DNA of 64,000 bases from Lindgomyces ingoldianus (GCF_010093535.1 NW_022985214.1:222245-286244), one strand, 5' to 3'. Positions 1 through 10,845 are shown, counted from the first letter of the stretch. Numbers and translations: made by a program. Notes: a model not told the origin generated them from the letters alone.

Positions 1-1
1 T

Positions 2-271
2 CAGGGGAAGTACGAGGCGGCGGAGGAGATGAACCGGCGAGCGCTGGAGGGAAGAGAGAAGGCGCTGGGGAAAGAGCATCCCGACACCTTGACCAGCGTA
101 TACTGTCTGGCTTTCCTTTTTCATCAACAGCAACAGCATGAAGCTGCTTTGGCCTTATATCAAAGGGCAAGCAGCGGATATCAGCGCGTGCTTGGTGTAG
201 AGCATCTTACTACCAAAGCATGCTCCCAGCACTATATATCTCTAGTACAGGAAATGCAGCGAGGACGGTAA
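2..271 (+). CDS. C-terminal end of a TPR (kinesin-light-chain-like) protein, 5' end outside window
   Basis: The frame is open from the window edge to a TAA at 269-271. It encodes about 89 residues, including an initial KYEAAEEMNRRALEGREKAL stretch and a LGKEHPDTL motif. This is the signature of the 42-residue TPR_12 repeats found in fungal NB-ARC/TPR and kinesin-light-chain-like proteins. A second, weaker repeat follows (LYQRASSGYQRVLGVEHLTT). Such repeats are protein-interaction scaffolds, and in fungi they often form the sensor end of NLR-like incompatibility proteins. The effector and nucleotide-binding parts would lie upstream, so the class of the parent protein cannot be determined. The gene may end normally here or be a truncated relic. 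Confidence 0.7.
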   Translation, partial: QGKYEAAEEMNRRALEGREKALGKEHPDTLTSVYCLAFLFHQQQQHEAALALYQRASSGYQRVLGVEHLTTKACSQHYISLVQEMQRGR

Positions 272-1140
272 TCTGTCCTATATTGCCACTTGCAGGACAA
301 CCGCAAGGGTACATCAAGAGTACACAGGGAATATGTAGCTTTGGTTTCATGTGTCAGCGTCGGGAATCCGCCACAGTGCGATTTCGCCACTACTGCCAGG
401 GAGGACGGCCGACCCGCACCTGCCATGGTCTTGCGCCGGAGGCGATGGTTTGTAGATACGGCTAAAGAGAAGAGGGCTGTATGCAGCTGTAGATGGTGTA
501 GGGTCGTGCTAAGCATGGCCACCATCACAGCTCTGCTAGTAATTTACTCATCCCTCACGAACATGAACTACTCAAAACTCCTCACGACCCTCACAGATCG
601 AACTGAAGCACACCTCTACGGTCCTAGAGATTGTAGTGTTCATGAATGGAGTCGCTGGTCGTTTGACTGTACGATAGCTGTATCACCTAATGAACCCACT
701 TGACGAAGCGCAGCCTTCGACTCCTAGGCCAGCCGCGCTCTATCTTAGCTTGTATCCTTCCCATCACATCGTATTCCCCTTCAACGAGCTGAGACTAGAG
801 CTCGCTGCGGCTTGGTCTACGAATCGGCGCGTCGGTGGACTCGAGAAGCATGACGGCGTGGTGGGCTCAATCAGATCGTTCCATCGGTCAGCGGAAGGGA
901 CAACGGCGGATCTCGGCACTCGGGGGCGGCGCGATGGTATGGCTCTACATCACAAAGTAGGTATCGCTGTGCGTTGGACTGCATCTCGAAGTGTGTGGGA
1001 TCGCTGACGCTGGAAGGGCGTTGGCTGACTAAACAAGCACCAGGCCATGTTTTCTCACTGCTCCCAATCCCATGTCGGATTCAAAGATAATCCGAACGCC
1101 TATGCAGCCCACACAGCCACATACTGTATAATAAAATACC
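272..1140. other. Stretch without a supportable gene
   Basis: Base composition is balanced. Several overlapping 80-140 codon frames on both strands have no recognisable motif and contradict each other. It may be the 3' flank of the TPR gene plus unannotated decayed sequence. Confidence 0.5.
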
Positions 1141-2242
1141 TCCTAGTGCATAAGGTAAGACGTGCGGGGTCATCTCGCATTAGCTAGGATCGGTAATTCG
1201 CTTCTAATAGAAGCACTAATTAATAGGGCCGCCCTGCATGAAATCGCGCCTCGCAGCACGCATAGGGCTAATAATGACTTCCTGGCATTAGAGGGGGGTT
1301 GTAAGAGTAGGATTAGGCTATTCTATAAAAACTTAGGGCAAAAAAGGCTTAAGGTTAGCGCTGTAAGAAGGGAAGTCTATTATGCTACAATATAAGGCGC
1401 TGTACAAATTAGGCGCGGAAGCAATAATGTAAACGTAATTTTTAGGCAAAGTAGAACATAAATATTTAGAATTAGCTATAGCAGATTATTTTTATAGAAT
1501 TATAGCAATATTTGTTGTGTGCATAGGTTTTCTAGTTGCTAAAAGTTAAAGTACCCCTTATTTTTCTCAGCACACAGTGTTTCTTGCTAAGCAGTGAGGG
1601 ACGTTATTACTTTCTAAGTGTGCTGTATAACGCTTTTTAAAAAGATTAATCTACTTCTAGGTTAACATAACCTAAGTAAGGGCACAAGCTTTTATAGCTG
1701 CTAACTTTACTTTCTTTTTCTTTATATAGTAGATTACAGCCTAAGGTTTTTTTTAACAAGTTTAAAAAGCTTACTTACTACTATACTGTCACAGTTATGT
1801 TACAGCTATCCAACCCCTGAGTACCCTAAGGGCTTGGCACGGGGTATATAGGCTCCTCGGCCTCTGTACCTCTGCCTCCGACCCTAAGGTTTACTCTCGT
1901 TACCCCCCCTATCCTGCATTCCCTCTCTGTGACCTGTGTTTCCTGCTCGATACCTCTCACATATACCTATTTACTACGCTATTTACTTATTAGGATTAGC
2001 TTCTTTCTCTATAGTAATAGTCACTCTAGAGCTCTCTTACACTCTCTTAACCTTATAATATAGCTTGCTTAATTCACCTTGTTTAGATCTTAATACTATA
2101 TTGTCTCGCCTACTCTATAACCCCTACTCAGCTCATGCAAGATTCATTGCTATGGACAAAGACTGTTAAAATGATTGCATTGTTTGCATCTGAATGTAGG
2201 AACTATATCATTAATTTTTCGCAGAGCACAAATGTAGAGCTA
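1141..2242. repeat. AT-rich, RIP-like degraded repeat
   Basis: Composition shifts sharply to AT-rich, with frequent TA dinucleotides and stops in all frames apart from one meaningless 77-codon frame at 1162-1395. It resembles the RIP-decayed transposon blocks elsewhere in the window. No family could be assigned. Confidence 0.5.
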
Positions 2243-2438
2243 TGTGAAGCACTAGAGACATGAGGAACTAGATTGAATTGATTGCTAGAGGAGTCCTTTG
2301 TAGGAGTCTATATATATGCGAAATAAGTGGGTAAGTCTTGGCAACATAGACTATGGTGAGATGCATACGACTATGGTGACGACGCATCCGACCATGGTGA
2401 CGACGCATTCGACTATCGTGTGACTACTGCAAACAACA
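2243..2438. repeat. Dispersed ~196-bp repeat, copy 1 (second copy at 47222-47418)
   Basis: It begins TGTGAAGC and ends GCAAACAACA, and shares the segment GCACTAGAGRCATGAGGAAC and a following TCTATATA with the copy inside the PKS cluster at 47222. The TG...CA ends would fit a small solo LTR, but no target-site duplication was found. The middle (2346-2416) holds three to four imperfect ~22-bp tandem units built on CGACTATGGTGA that the second copy lacks. Confidence 0.4.
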
Positions 2439-2493
2439 AACTTATAAAAACATAACGAGGTCCCGTACGTACTTTGTAAAATAATCGAAATTG

Positions 2494-3430
2494 CTATAAG
2501 GGGAACAGGATACGGTCGTATGGCCTACTCTTGACGACTAGCGTGAATGTCCGCTTTCCAAGCCTTTCAAGCACAGTCTCGGGTATGGCTATATTCACCT
2601 CGATTTCAAAAAGTGGGGCAGAAACATGATTTAGCGGTTCCAGAATGGAGACTAGCGCGTCATCTTCGACAGCAGTCGAATCTTCCCGCTCATGCGTGTC
2701 CCAAACGATGATCTCGACGTGCAACGAGCGAAGCCCACGTAGATTTTGAAGGGTTTCGCAGCTTGTCGACCATTGGCAATAATTATCCGGAGGGAATCTT
2801 TCGTGCTCTGGCCAATATCTCTGTGGTGTCAAAAATATTGTAGAGACATTCAAGTAGCGAATTTGGTGCCACTGGGGTTGTGGCGTGACAGAATTGAAGG
2901 CTAATATACCCCGGGCCCCCTTCAGGCTGAATGTGTTGGCTGTGTACAGGATATGGATTGCTTCCAAGTAACTGCGTCAATTGTAAGCAAAGCTGAGAAG
3001 ATTCATTGAGGCATACGCACATGCGATGGCAGCTCAAAAGTAATGCTAGTATTTGATCGCTCGAGTGGAAGGTGAACTTCCGTTTGCGGGATGATCTTCG
3101 CCTCTCTAACCACGTGCCAAAACACTTGTGCTGCCAGGTCGGACCTTCACAAGCCATGTCTTCGCATCGACGACGTCCCACACGATTTGACTCATCGTCG
3201 AAGGGAATGACGTGCATGAACCGGTGCCGGTCGCCAAGAACAGCCTCATAGATGCTAATACGAAGCTCTGCGGGGAAATTTGGGCTGAAAAGCGGGCATT
3301 TGGTCTGTTCGTTGCGCGGTTCTCGGGAGATCGGTGGGCGCAGTGGTGCCTGTGGTTTGGGAGAATTTGTCGGCGGAGGGCACTGCGCTCGACGATTGCT
3401 ACGTAGGATTCGAAACAGCCAGAGACCCAT
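2494..3430 (-). CDS. DUF7730-type hypothetical protein, two exons
   Basis: Exon 1 is 3021-3430 and exon 2 is 2494-2971, separated by a 49-bp intron (2972-3020, GTGCGT...ACGCAG). Splicing gives 295 residues. The product has a proline-rich N-terminus, then FPAELRISIYEAVLGD, LLLSCHRIYLEAIHILY across the splice, and TANTFSLKG. This order (F-box-like 'LPxELRxxIYE', then 'LL..C..IY.EA...LY..N.F') is typical of fungal DUF7730/F-box-related proteins of unknown function. Splicing restores the conserved HRIY-EAI motif exactly, which supports the model. No disabling mutation is visible. It sits between AT-rich repeat blocks, so expression is uncertain. Confidence 0.75.
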
Positions 3431-3479
3431 CGTGGAAGTAGTGAGCGAACGTTTGAGGGCAAGAGCGTGAGAGACTAAT

Positions 3480-3688
3480 TTAAGTGTCTGTCAGATGTAA
3501 TCAAACGCCCGGCTGAGTCATATGGATGTATGTCGCACTTCTAGTACAGAAACCTTCCTTCCCTGTGCCTCAACAGGCCCTACTGCTGTTACTATAGCTC
3601 CTACTACTGTCACTACAGCTCCTACTACCTTTACTATATCCCCTTAGCTATTTTTATGGCCCCCACTGCCCCTGCTACAGTACTACAC
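3480..3688. repeat. RIP-like sequence with short GCTCCTACTACT-type tandem units
   Basis: Imperfect repeats of CTACTACTGTCACTACAGCTC around 3580-3640, followed by AT-rich sequence. No coding potential. Confidence 0.35.
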
Positions 3689-3916
3689 CAAAAGTCTGGT
3701 TCGCTAGGCCATCAACACCAAAACGCGCGGTGAACATGTTAATCAACTACCACCCACGCAACTGTACAGCGCTGTTCTTTTAGCTAAGAGATAATTGCAA
3801 ATTGTTAACACAACACTAAATTATCTATAAGAGCTTAGGATTTAATTAATTTAAAGTAGAAGGCTAGCGCAGCTGTAGCAGAGTTATCTAATAAATTTAG
3901 CTGCACAACAACGTGC
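3689..3916. repeat. 228-bp dispersed repeat, copy 1 (copy 2 at 62128-62355)
   Basis: It aligns end to end with 62128-62355 at identical length, from CAAAAGTCTGGTTCGC to CTGCACAACAA. Most differences are transitions, and copy 1 has T or A where copy 2 has C or G at most of them, as RIP would produce. Both copies lie a few hundred bases upstream of a copy of the same gypsy-type LTR in the same orientation. Confidence 0.7.
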
Positions 3917-4355
3917 ATGCTAGAGGGACATACGGGTCTCCGACCCCGCAGAAGAACGGGCCGAGGCTGGTAAGGGCACGGCCCGCAAAGGTCACATCAC
4001 GTGATGCTTAAGATTAGGAATAGCGTGATTGTGGGACTTGGCAAGTGAATGCAGGCTTGGTCTGCGATCACTGTGCAGAACCGGCAACTAATGTAGTCAC
4101 AGGTAGAGAAGAGTTGCAAGACTTAGCAAGTAATTGTACGCTTAGCTTGCAATCACAGTGCAGTACTTGTGATTACTCTTAGGTATATAGTCTTAACCTC
4201 CTACCTCTTGTAGAAGATTGTAGTTATTCTATACTACAGGACATAGTCCTAGGTGTAGTAATATATCTAATATTCTTCTTAACTAGAAGAATTATAAAGA
4301 TCTTTTTTCTATTTATATGAGTTTTAAATATTAGTTATCTTACTCTTACTTTACC
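3917..4355. repeat. Degraded repeat with an ~83-bp internal duplication
   Basis: Two diverged copies of a segment running from GACTTGGCAAGTGAATG to CACTGTGCAG are seen at about 4035-4080 and 4118-4163. No gene or terminal structure was recognised. Confidence 0.4.
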
Positions 4356-5036
4356 TGTAACGATTCTCGTTCCATCTTAGGTCGCCTGGAACCTATCCAA
4401 AGGGTCCCTGTATTGGATCTAACCCTAACTTAATTCTTATAAATCACTCCATCTTAGGTCGCCCAAACCTATCTAAAGGGACCCTGTATCAGCTCCGACC
4501 CTGACTCGACCTAGCCCTAACTCTGCCTTGCCCTCTGCTGTACCCCTATTCCCTTATGTATTTAGTTGCACCTTGCCTCTGTAGCTAGCTTAGTAGTTTT
4601 CTAATATCCTTTTATACAAGGCCTATAGGTGTTAATGGCATTCCTAGGTTCTAAGTCCCCACGCACTTCTATATGCCTCTAAGTAGATTTCTACTGCATT
4701 TAGACCTATTGTCTTGCCTATGCTATTACATTATATTAGAAAACTTACTTTTACTAGTAACAGCCTTATTAATAATATTATAATAATTATTTGTTTAACT
4801 ATGTCTAAGCTTTAAAACGTGTCTAATTTAGTTTAGGTTATAATACTTACACACTGTTATATTAAACTATTTAGTTTATAAACTAGATCTTATTAACTTT
4901 TAGTTAACTAAAGCCTTTAGGTTTAAAACTTCTTATCCTCTATAATTAAGATTACTTTTAGAAAAGTTATAAAGAGTGCGCTAAAGTAGAAACCTAAAAA
5001 CTACTAATAACTTATTAGAATTAAAGGTAACTACTA
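4356..5036 (+). mobile_element. Gypsy-type LTR plus 5' internal region (fragment)
   Basis: The LTR starts TGTAACGATTCTCG at 4356 and ends about 4774. It aligns with the better preserved LTR at 63040-63379, including the stretch CCCCTATTCCCT. The internal leader (4775-5036) also aligns with 63380-63640 and then stops abruptly at a TA where a pogo-like terminal repeat begins. Compared with the second copy this one is heavily C-to-T/G-to-A converted. It also contains a ~75-bp tandem duplication near 4370-4490 (CCATCTTAGGTCGCC twice). The rest of the element is absent. Confidence 0.7.
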
Positions 5037-5613
5037 ACGTACTTCACAGGCAAGTTGCTTACACACCTAAGTTACTTACTTTTGCTAAGACCCTACTACA
5101 CTACTCTTTTTACACTAATGTATTTCTAATAACACTACTTAGACATATTAAAAGAATATTAAATGCAGCTTACACTTTAGGCTTTTAAATAAGATGTAAC
5201 ACTTTCTAAGTAACACACTATAGCTATTTATAAAGTTTTTTAAAAGATAATAAGTAACTAACATGCTAGATAACTTTTTTAAGCTAATTATATAGCTAAC
5301 TTATAAAAGCTAAATAATAATAAAAAGTAAGTAATTATTTAGCACATACTTAAGCTAGATATATAAGAATTTCCCCTCTAGCTAGTAGCTATAGCTAATA
5401 TAGCTAATTCTTTACACGCTAAGCATAATATAGGCTATATTAGTATAAACTAGCTTAATATATTTATTAAGTGTTACTTAAAGCTTAAGTAAAGTTTAAG
5501 TATAAGAATAACTATAAAAAAGCTTTTTATAAAAATTTTATAGTAATTTAAAGCTAGTTTAACTTTATAAAGAATATTAAAGCTAAGTATAGCATCTAGA
5601 ATAATAACATATA
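5037..5613 (+). mobile_element. Pogo/Fot1-like DNA transposon copy A (5' quarter)
   Basis: The terminal inverted repeat starts ACGTACTTCACAGGCAAG after a TA dinucleotide (5035-5036), as expected for Tc1/mariner-superfamily elements. The following ~575 bp match copy B base for base apart from RIP-type transitions. It stops where copy B begins. Confidence 0.7.
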
Positions 5614-6610
5614 ACGTACTTTATAGGCGAGTTGCTTACACACCTAAGTTGCTTACTTTTGCTAAGACTCTACTACACTACTTTTTCTACACTAATGCAT
5701 TTCTAATAACACTACTTAGACATATTAAAGGAATGTTAGATACAGCTTACGCTTTAGGCTTTTAAATAAAATATAACACTTTCTAAGCAACGCGCTGCAG
5801 CTATCTATAAAGTCTTTTAAAAAATAATAAGTAACTAACACACTAGACAACTTTTTTAAGCTAATTATATAGCTAACTTATAAAAGCTAGATAATAATAA
5901 AAAGTAGGTAATTATTTAGCACATACTTAAGCTAAATGCGCAAGAATTTCCCCTCTAGCTAGCAGCTATAGCTAATATAGCTAATTCTTTGCGCGCTAAG
6001 CATAATATAGGCTATATTAGCATAAACTAGCTTAATATGTTTATTAAGTGTTACTTAAAGCTTAAAGTAAAGTTTAAGTGTAAGTATAACTATAAAAAAG
6101 CCTTTTATAAGAATTCTATAGTAATTTAAAGCTAGTTTAACCTTATAGAGAATATTAAAGCTAAGTATAGCATTTAGAATAACAACATGTACAACTTTAA
6201 CAAAATAAGGGTTATAATAGGCTAAATATCTACTAGAGTAGTTGTTATAGGTTTAGAGAGATAAAGACAGCTAAAAGCAGTCTAGCTAGGCAACTAGAAG
6301 TAGACAATAGCTATCTAGAGCATTAATGCTAAAAAGTAGGCTATTTTACTTTTTATTATTTTTTAAGGTAGCAACTACCTTTTAAACTAGTATAAAAAGA
6401 AAAATCTACTCTAGAATTAAGTTATTGTAATCTCTAAGCACAGCTAGACTACTAATTAGCTTAGTTTAAACTAGTTAAAGCACTTTAATGCGCATATAAA
6501 AAAGTGTACTGTTAGCAACTACTATCTGCTAGTTATTAATAGCTATAAAAGCTATAACTTACTTTATTTCTAGTAATACTATAAAGATAATAAAATTATT
6601 ACTATTTATA
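5614..6610 (+). mobile_element. Pogo/Fot1-like transposon copy B (5' half, decayed DDE transposase)
   Basis: The TIR starts at 5614 after TA. Around 6130-6360 the + strand still reads, through stops, ENIKAKYSI, NMYNFNKI and ISTRVVVIGLER, ending in SINAKK.AILLFII. This matches the pogo-family DDE core (KYGI..D.IYNFDETGF.MG, VV.GSER.GRPK...PGNREW, INA.GW.IPPFII). The stops are those expected from CAR-to-TAR and TGG-to-TAG changes. It is cut at TA 6609-6610 by the start of copy C. Confidence 0.75.
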
Positions 6611-8429
6611 ACATACTTTATAGGCAAGTTGCTCACACACCTGAGTTGCTTACTTTTGCTAAGACCCTACCCTAACAAACTCTATTATAGCCTATAACAA
6701 CCTGCTCTAGCACTATATAGTACAGTACAGCCTAGAATATTATTTAGATACTACTTCTGCTTCTTACTTACATATTTGCGCGTTATGCCTAGTCTAATTG
6801 CACTATCTGCAGCGCCTTTAGGATAGCTTACCTACTTTAGCTTACACCTGCTTCTTTACCTTCTTCCTGTTACTACGCGCTTTAAACTCCTTTAAAGCTA
6901 TTAAGTGTAGGCCTTTTTAAATTATTAAGGTTTTTTCTGCTTTAATTTACTTTCTTTTATATAATTTATATTATATAGCAGCCTTATTAGCTACTTAAAG
7001 CTTAGTAATTTCTTATTACACTAACACTAGCTTATGCGTAATTATTACTGCTTTTTTTAAAACTTTTTTAAACACCTTAACTATAAAAGTTAGTAAACTA
7101 TTTATATACTTTTAAATTTTTATTTTTATAAGTATTAATTATAACTTAAGTTTTAAAGTATTACTTAAAGTTTATAACTACTAAGGCTTGTTATATATAA
7201 GTAGTAGTAGTAATAAAGTGCATAACTTTATATTAAGGCCTATTATAACTTATTATAAGTTAAAAAAAACTAATCTAGCGCTTTAAAACTTTTTTTAGAT
7301 ATTACTAAAAGTAATTATAGCATTATAAGCTGCTTTAAAGCATAGTAGGAACTTTATTTTTATAATATAAGTAATTTAGTTATATATAAGGTTTTTAGCT
7401 TAGCGCCTATATACTTTTTTTAAAGAAGTAAAATAACTTATATTAAGTAGCTATAAAAAGTGTAATAAGTAAAAAAGCATATAAATAGTAATAATTTTAT
7501 TATTTTTATAGTATTACTAAAAATAAAGTAAGTTATAGCTTTTATAGCTATTAATAACTAGTAAATAGTAGCTGCTAATAGTACACTTTTTTATATATGC
7601 ATTAAAGTGCTTTAACTAGTCTAGACTAAGCTAATTAGTAGTCTAGCTGCGCTTAGAGATTATAATAACTTAATTTTAGAGTAGATTTTTTTTTCTTATA
7701 CTAGTTTAAAAAGTAGTTACTACTTTAAAAAATAATAAAAAGTAAAATAGCCTACTTTTTAGTATTAATGCCCTAGATAGCTATTATCTACTTCTAGTTA
7801 CCTAGCTAGACTGCTTTTAGCTGTCTTTATCTCTCTAAACTTATAATAACTACTCTAGTAGATATCTAGCCTATTATAAACCTTATTTTATTAAAGTTGT
7901 ACATGTTATTATTCTAGATGCTATACTTAGCTTTAATATTTTTTATAAAGTTAAACTAGCTTTAAATTACTATAAAATTTTTATAAAAAGCTTTTTTATA
8001 GTTATACTTACACTTAAACTTTACTTTAAGCTTTAAGTAACACTTAATAAACATATTAAGCTAGTTTATACTAATATAGCTTATATTATGCTTAGCGTGT
8101 AAAGAATTAGCTATATTAGCTATAGCTGCTAGCTAGAGGGGAAATCCTTGCGCATTTAGCTTAAGTATATGCTAAATAATTACCTACTTTTTATTATTAT
8201 CTAGCTTTTATAAGTTAGCTATATAATTAGCTTAGAAAAGTTATCTAGCGCGTTAGTTACTTATTATCTTTTAAAAAACCCTATAGATAGCTGCAGCGTG
8301 TTAGTTAAAAAGTGTTATATTTTATTTAAAAGCTTAAAGTATAAGCTGCATCTAACATTCTTTTAACATATTTAAATAGTGTTGTTAGAAATACATTAGT
8401 GTAAAAAAAGTAGTATAGTAGAGTCTTAG

Positions 8430-8562
8430 TGTAAGGACGGAGCTCTGTACCACTACGCCAATACAACTAAAAAGGTGCAAATAATCAACCAACAGTTAAT
8501 TATTGCGTACAGAATAGTATATAGTTATACCCGTCGCACGTAAGCACCATCTCGGCCTTACA
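8430..8562. repeat. Left terminal repeat of the TRIM-like element
   Basis: 133 bp, TGTAAGG...CCTTACA. The first and last seven bases are an inverted pair, as in retroviral-type LTRs. Confidence 0.8.
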
Positions 8563-8789
8563 TTATCCCCCTTCTTAGCAGACGCATGTCCCAGGCGTCA
8601 CATGACCTACCCGCAGCTCAGAGGCGCCTATGCGCATGTCTCGGTTACCGGCCAGAGGCTGACCACCTGCGGCCCAGAGGCGCGGGATAAATAACGACGC
8701 TTAGTGGCCCACGCCAGCTAAGCCATACACACTAGACCTCCCAGCAGCTACAACGTGGCGCCAGAAGAGGCCGCCTCACGTTTCAGTCT

Positions 8790-8888
8790 AAAAACTGGCT
8801 AAGCTGTCCAAGGTGTGGGTCGAACGCGCGACCGTCCTTGTCGTTGGTTGATTATTATGTAAGGACGGAGCTCTGTACCACTACGCTA
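8790..8888 (-). promoter_or_regulatory. tRNA-like Pol III promoter (A box, B box, T5 stop) inside the TRIM-like element
   Basis: On the minus strand an A-box-like TAGCGTAGTGG (8888-8878) is followed about 50 nt later by a B-box-like GCGTTCGACCC (8827-8817), and 22 nt further by TTTTT (8794-8790). Consensus is TRGCNNAGTGG and GGTTCGANNCC. The pieces flank a CCGTCCTT/AAGGACGG stem. No standard acceptor stem forms, so it is not called a tRNA gene. Confidence 0.35.
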
Positions 8889-8986
8889 ATACAACTAAAA
8901 AGGTGCGAATAATCAACCAACAGTTGATTATTGCGTACAGAATAGTATATATACCCGTCGCACGTAAGCACCATCTCGGCCTTACA
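8858..8986. repeat. Right terminal repeat of the TRIM-like element
   Basis: 129 bp, same ends as the left repeat, lacking the GTTA-type 4-bp stretch near its TATATA tract. Confidence 0.8.
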
Positions 8987-9041
8987 CTTAGCAAAAGTAA
9001 GTAACTTAGGTGTGTAAGCAACTTGCCCATGAAGTACGTTA

Positions 9042-9389
9042 TATAAAAAGTAACTTTTTAGATAAAAAGAAAAGTTACTAGTGTTTATACATAGTAGTAG
9101 TGTTACAGCCTAGATATAAGTAATTGCGTATAAGCAAAATTATATATCTATGTTATATAATGCTTATGCGTAAACCTCTATGCGTAAATATTTAGATATT
9201 CCTCTTTTCCTCTATACAGAGGAAAGATAAGAGTAATAGAACTAGAAACATATTGCCCTTACCTTACCTACCTTGTACGCTGTGCACACTGTACACCACT
9301 CTTACTCTTGCTACTTAAGTGCTCATACCATAAGCAGCTAGCTGTCAGAGCCCATTCAACACATAGCGGTAATATACAAGCTCGCAGCG
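9042..9389. other. AT-rich flank, no gene
   Basis: RIP-like sequence continuing from the pogo block, then a transition to balanced composition near 9240. It does not continue the gypsy leader interrupted at 5036. Confidence 0.5.
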
Positions 9390-10845
9390 GTGGTTCAAGA
9401 CCAGTTGCAGAAACAGCCAACAGTAGTGTGGTGTAGAGGCGCAAACGGGGCCACTTCATTAATGCTTGCAGCAGTGAGCGGGTGCCTCAATGTTGTCCAG
9501 CTCCTAGTGTCAAACATTCTCACCGAAGTCAATTTTCAAGATACCAGAGGGAGAATAGCACTTCGGTACGCCATTACTCAAAAGAAGTACCCAATTGTTC
9601 GGCAAATCTTCAATTCGACAGGCGATTTAGACATTGGTATTGGAGCTTCATTCGCTCACCTTTGTGAAAAGTATCACACTAGGGAACCAAAGGAGGCGAG
9701 GATCTTCTCCGGCTCTTTTTGGCTCGAGCAGATTTGGAGGTTAACGGCAACGGTGGCTATATTGATGGTGACCCACCTTGGTTCATCCTTGCTAAACATT
9801 AGTACCTTGATATCCTCCAAGATCTCGTAGGAAACCCGAAGTTCGACCGATGGCGGTCAGGTCGACCAAGCCGTCATGGAGATTACGACAACTACCACAA
9901 AAACACCGACTCGACATATCCTTTGGTACCATACAAGATATGTGCGGCATCCCAGCCATTATTCAACTCTTGGCCAACGACCCTCATTTCAACTTTAAGG
10001 AATTCTATGCTCTGGAATTACTTTGGCCGTTTGTGTACTATGCCTTTACTGACTTAGAGCCTAGGGTTTATCACCAGATCGATTAGATGGGCATGTGGGA
10101 CGATGAGCAGCAACCCTGGAAATACATGTTACGGGATTTACTGGAGTCTCGTCATATTTCGTTCGAGACCAGGGATTCAAAAAGGAGGGGTTTGTTACAC
10201 CACCTTTCCAACGTTGGCGAAGATGAATACAAGCAAGGCCATTTAGAATTCCTCCTACAACGATTGGCCGCCGACCTCACGGATGAGCAAGAACGGACAC
10301 CGCTTCACGTAGCAGCACAAAATGGCTATGGGGATGTCGGCTGACAGCTGCTCAGTGCTGGTGCCAATCCTCTAGCTGTTGATGAAGATGCCATGTCACT
10401 ACTGCATTACGCCACGGAAAGCAGCAGCATTGATCTGCTAGAGCTGTTAATTTAAAATGGAGCAAACGTTAAATCAAAAACTAAGGACGGCGAATCGATG
10501 TTACAAAAGGCTGCTGGTATCTCCAACTCCATAGGGGAAAAGATCCAGCTCCTTATCGGACTCGACGTTCCCATAGCAGATGAGGATGACTTCGGCCGGA
10601 TTCCACTGCACCTAGCATGCTATAGCACTGTTGAAGTCTTCACAGTGCTTCTATAATGCGGATTTTTATTACTTCGGGCCCTTAGGAACCTTGAGAGCGT
10701 GGCGCCCATATATATTCCTAACCTTTTCAAGTTTGTATGCCTTGATAATGTTCGAGTTACATGGCGGATGCATCTAGAACTTCGGTGTCACGGTTCGCGT
10801 AGTCTTGAATTTGCGGTCGTTATCCTACCGCGAAGGGCTGGCTAA
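9390..10845 (+). pseudogene. Ankyrin-repeat protein pseudogene
   Basis: The first segment (9390-9830) contains NGATSLMLAAVSGCLNVVQ, an ankyrin repeat. From 9850 the frame shifts once, then stays constant to 10845 and includes RTPLHVAAQNGYGDVG and later ankyrin-like segments such as RIPLHLACYSTVEVFTVLL. In this constant frame there are stops at 10084 (TAG), 10342 (TGA, within GDVG.QLLSAGANP), 10453 (TAA before NGANV) and 10654 (TAA). Each is one C-to-T change from a sensible codon (CAG, CGA, CAA, CAA), as RIP or deamination would give. Intact relatives are repeat-mediated interaction proteins. No N-terminal effector domain is visible. Confidence 0.65.

Larger units (their letters stand above)
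8430..8986. mobile_element. TRIM-like miniature LTR element with perfect 5-bp target-site duplication
   Basis: Direct terminal repeats at 8430-8562 (133 bp) and 8858-8986 (129 bp) both start TGTAAGGACGG and end CGGCCTTACA. They differ by three transitions and a 4-bp indel. They enclose 295 bp without coding capacity. CTTAG occurs immediately before (8425-8429) and after (8987-8991). Removing the insert restores the pogo TIR sequence GTCTTAGCAAAAG, so this is a real insertion. The interior is GC-balanced, so it arrived after most RIP of its host. A primer-binding-site-like TGGCGCCAGAAG lies at about 8756, not next to the first LTR. No polypurine tract was seen. Confidence 0.8.
6611..9039 (-). 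mobile_element. Pogo/Fot1-Ant1-like transposon copy C, full length but decayed and split by a TRIM
   Basis: The terminal inverted repeats are at 6611 (ACATACTTTATAGGC) and 9039 (complement of ACGTACTTCATGGGC), each flanked by TA. Removing the 8430-8986 insertion and one 5-bp duplication leaves ~1.87 kb, a normal length for Fot1/Tan1-type elements. The right ~1 kb is the reverse complement of copy B. Near 6740-6900 the minus strand still resembles the C-terminal zinc knuckle of these transposases (RRCRQC...HNAQIC.EEAEV). All frames are broken by RIP-type stops. Confidence 0.75.

Noticed and set aside
8790..8888. A genuine tRNA gene on the minus strand
   Set aside because: Promoter boxes are good, but no 7-bp acceptor stem or normal anticodon arm could be formed by eye.
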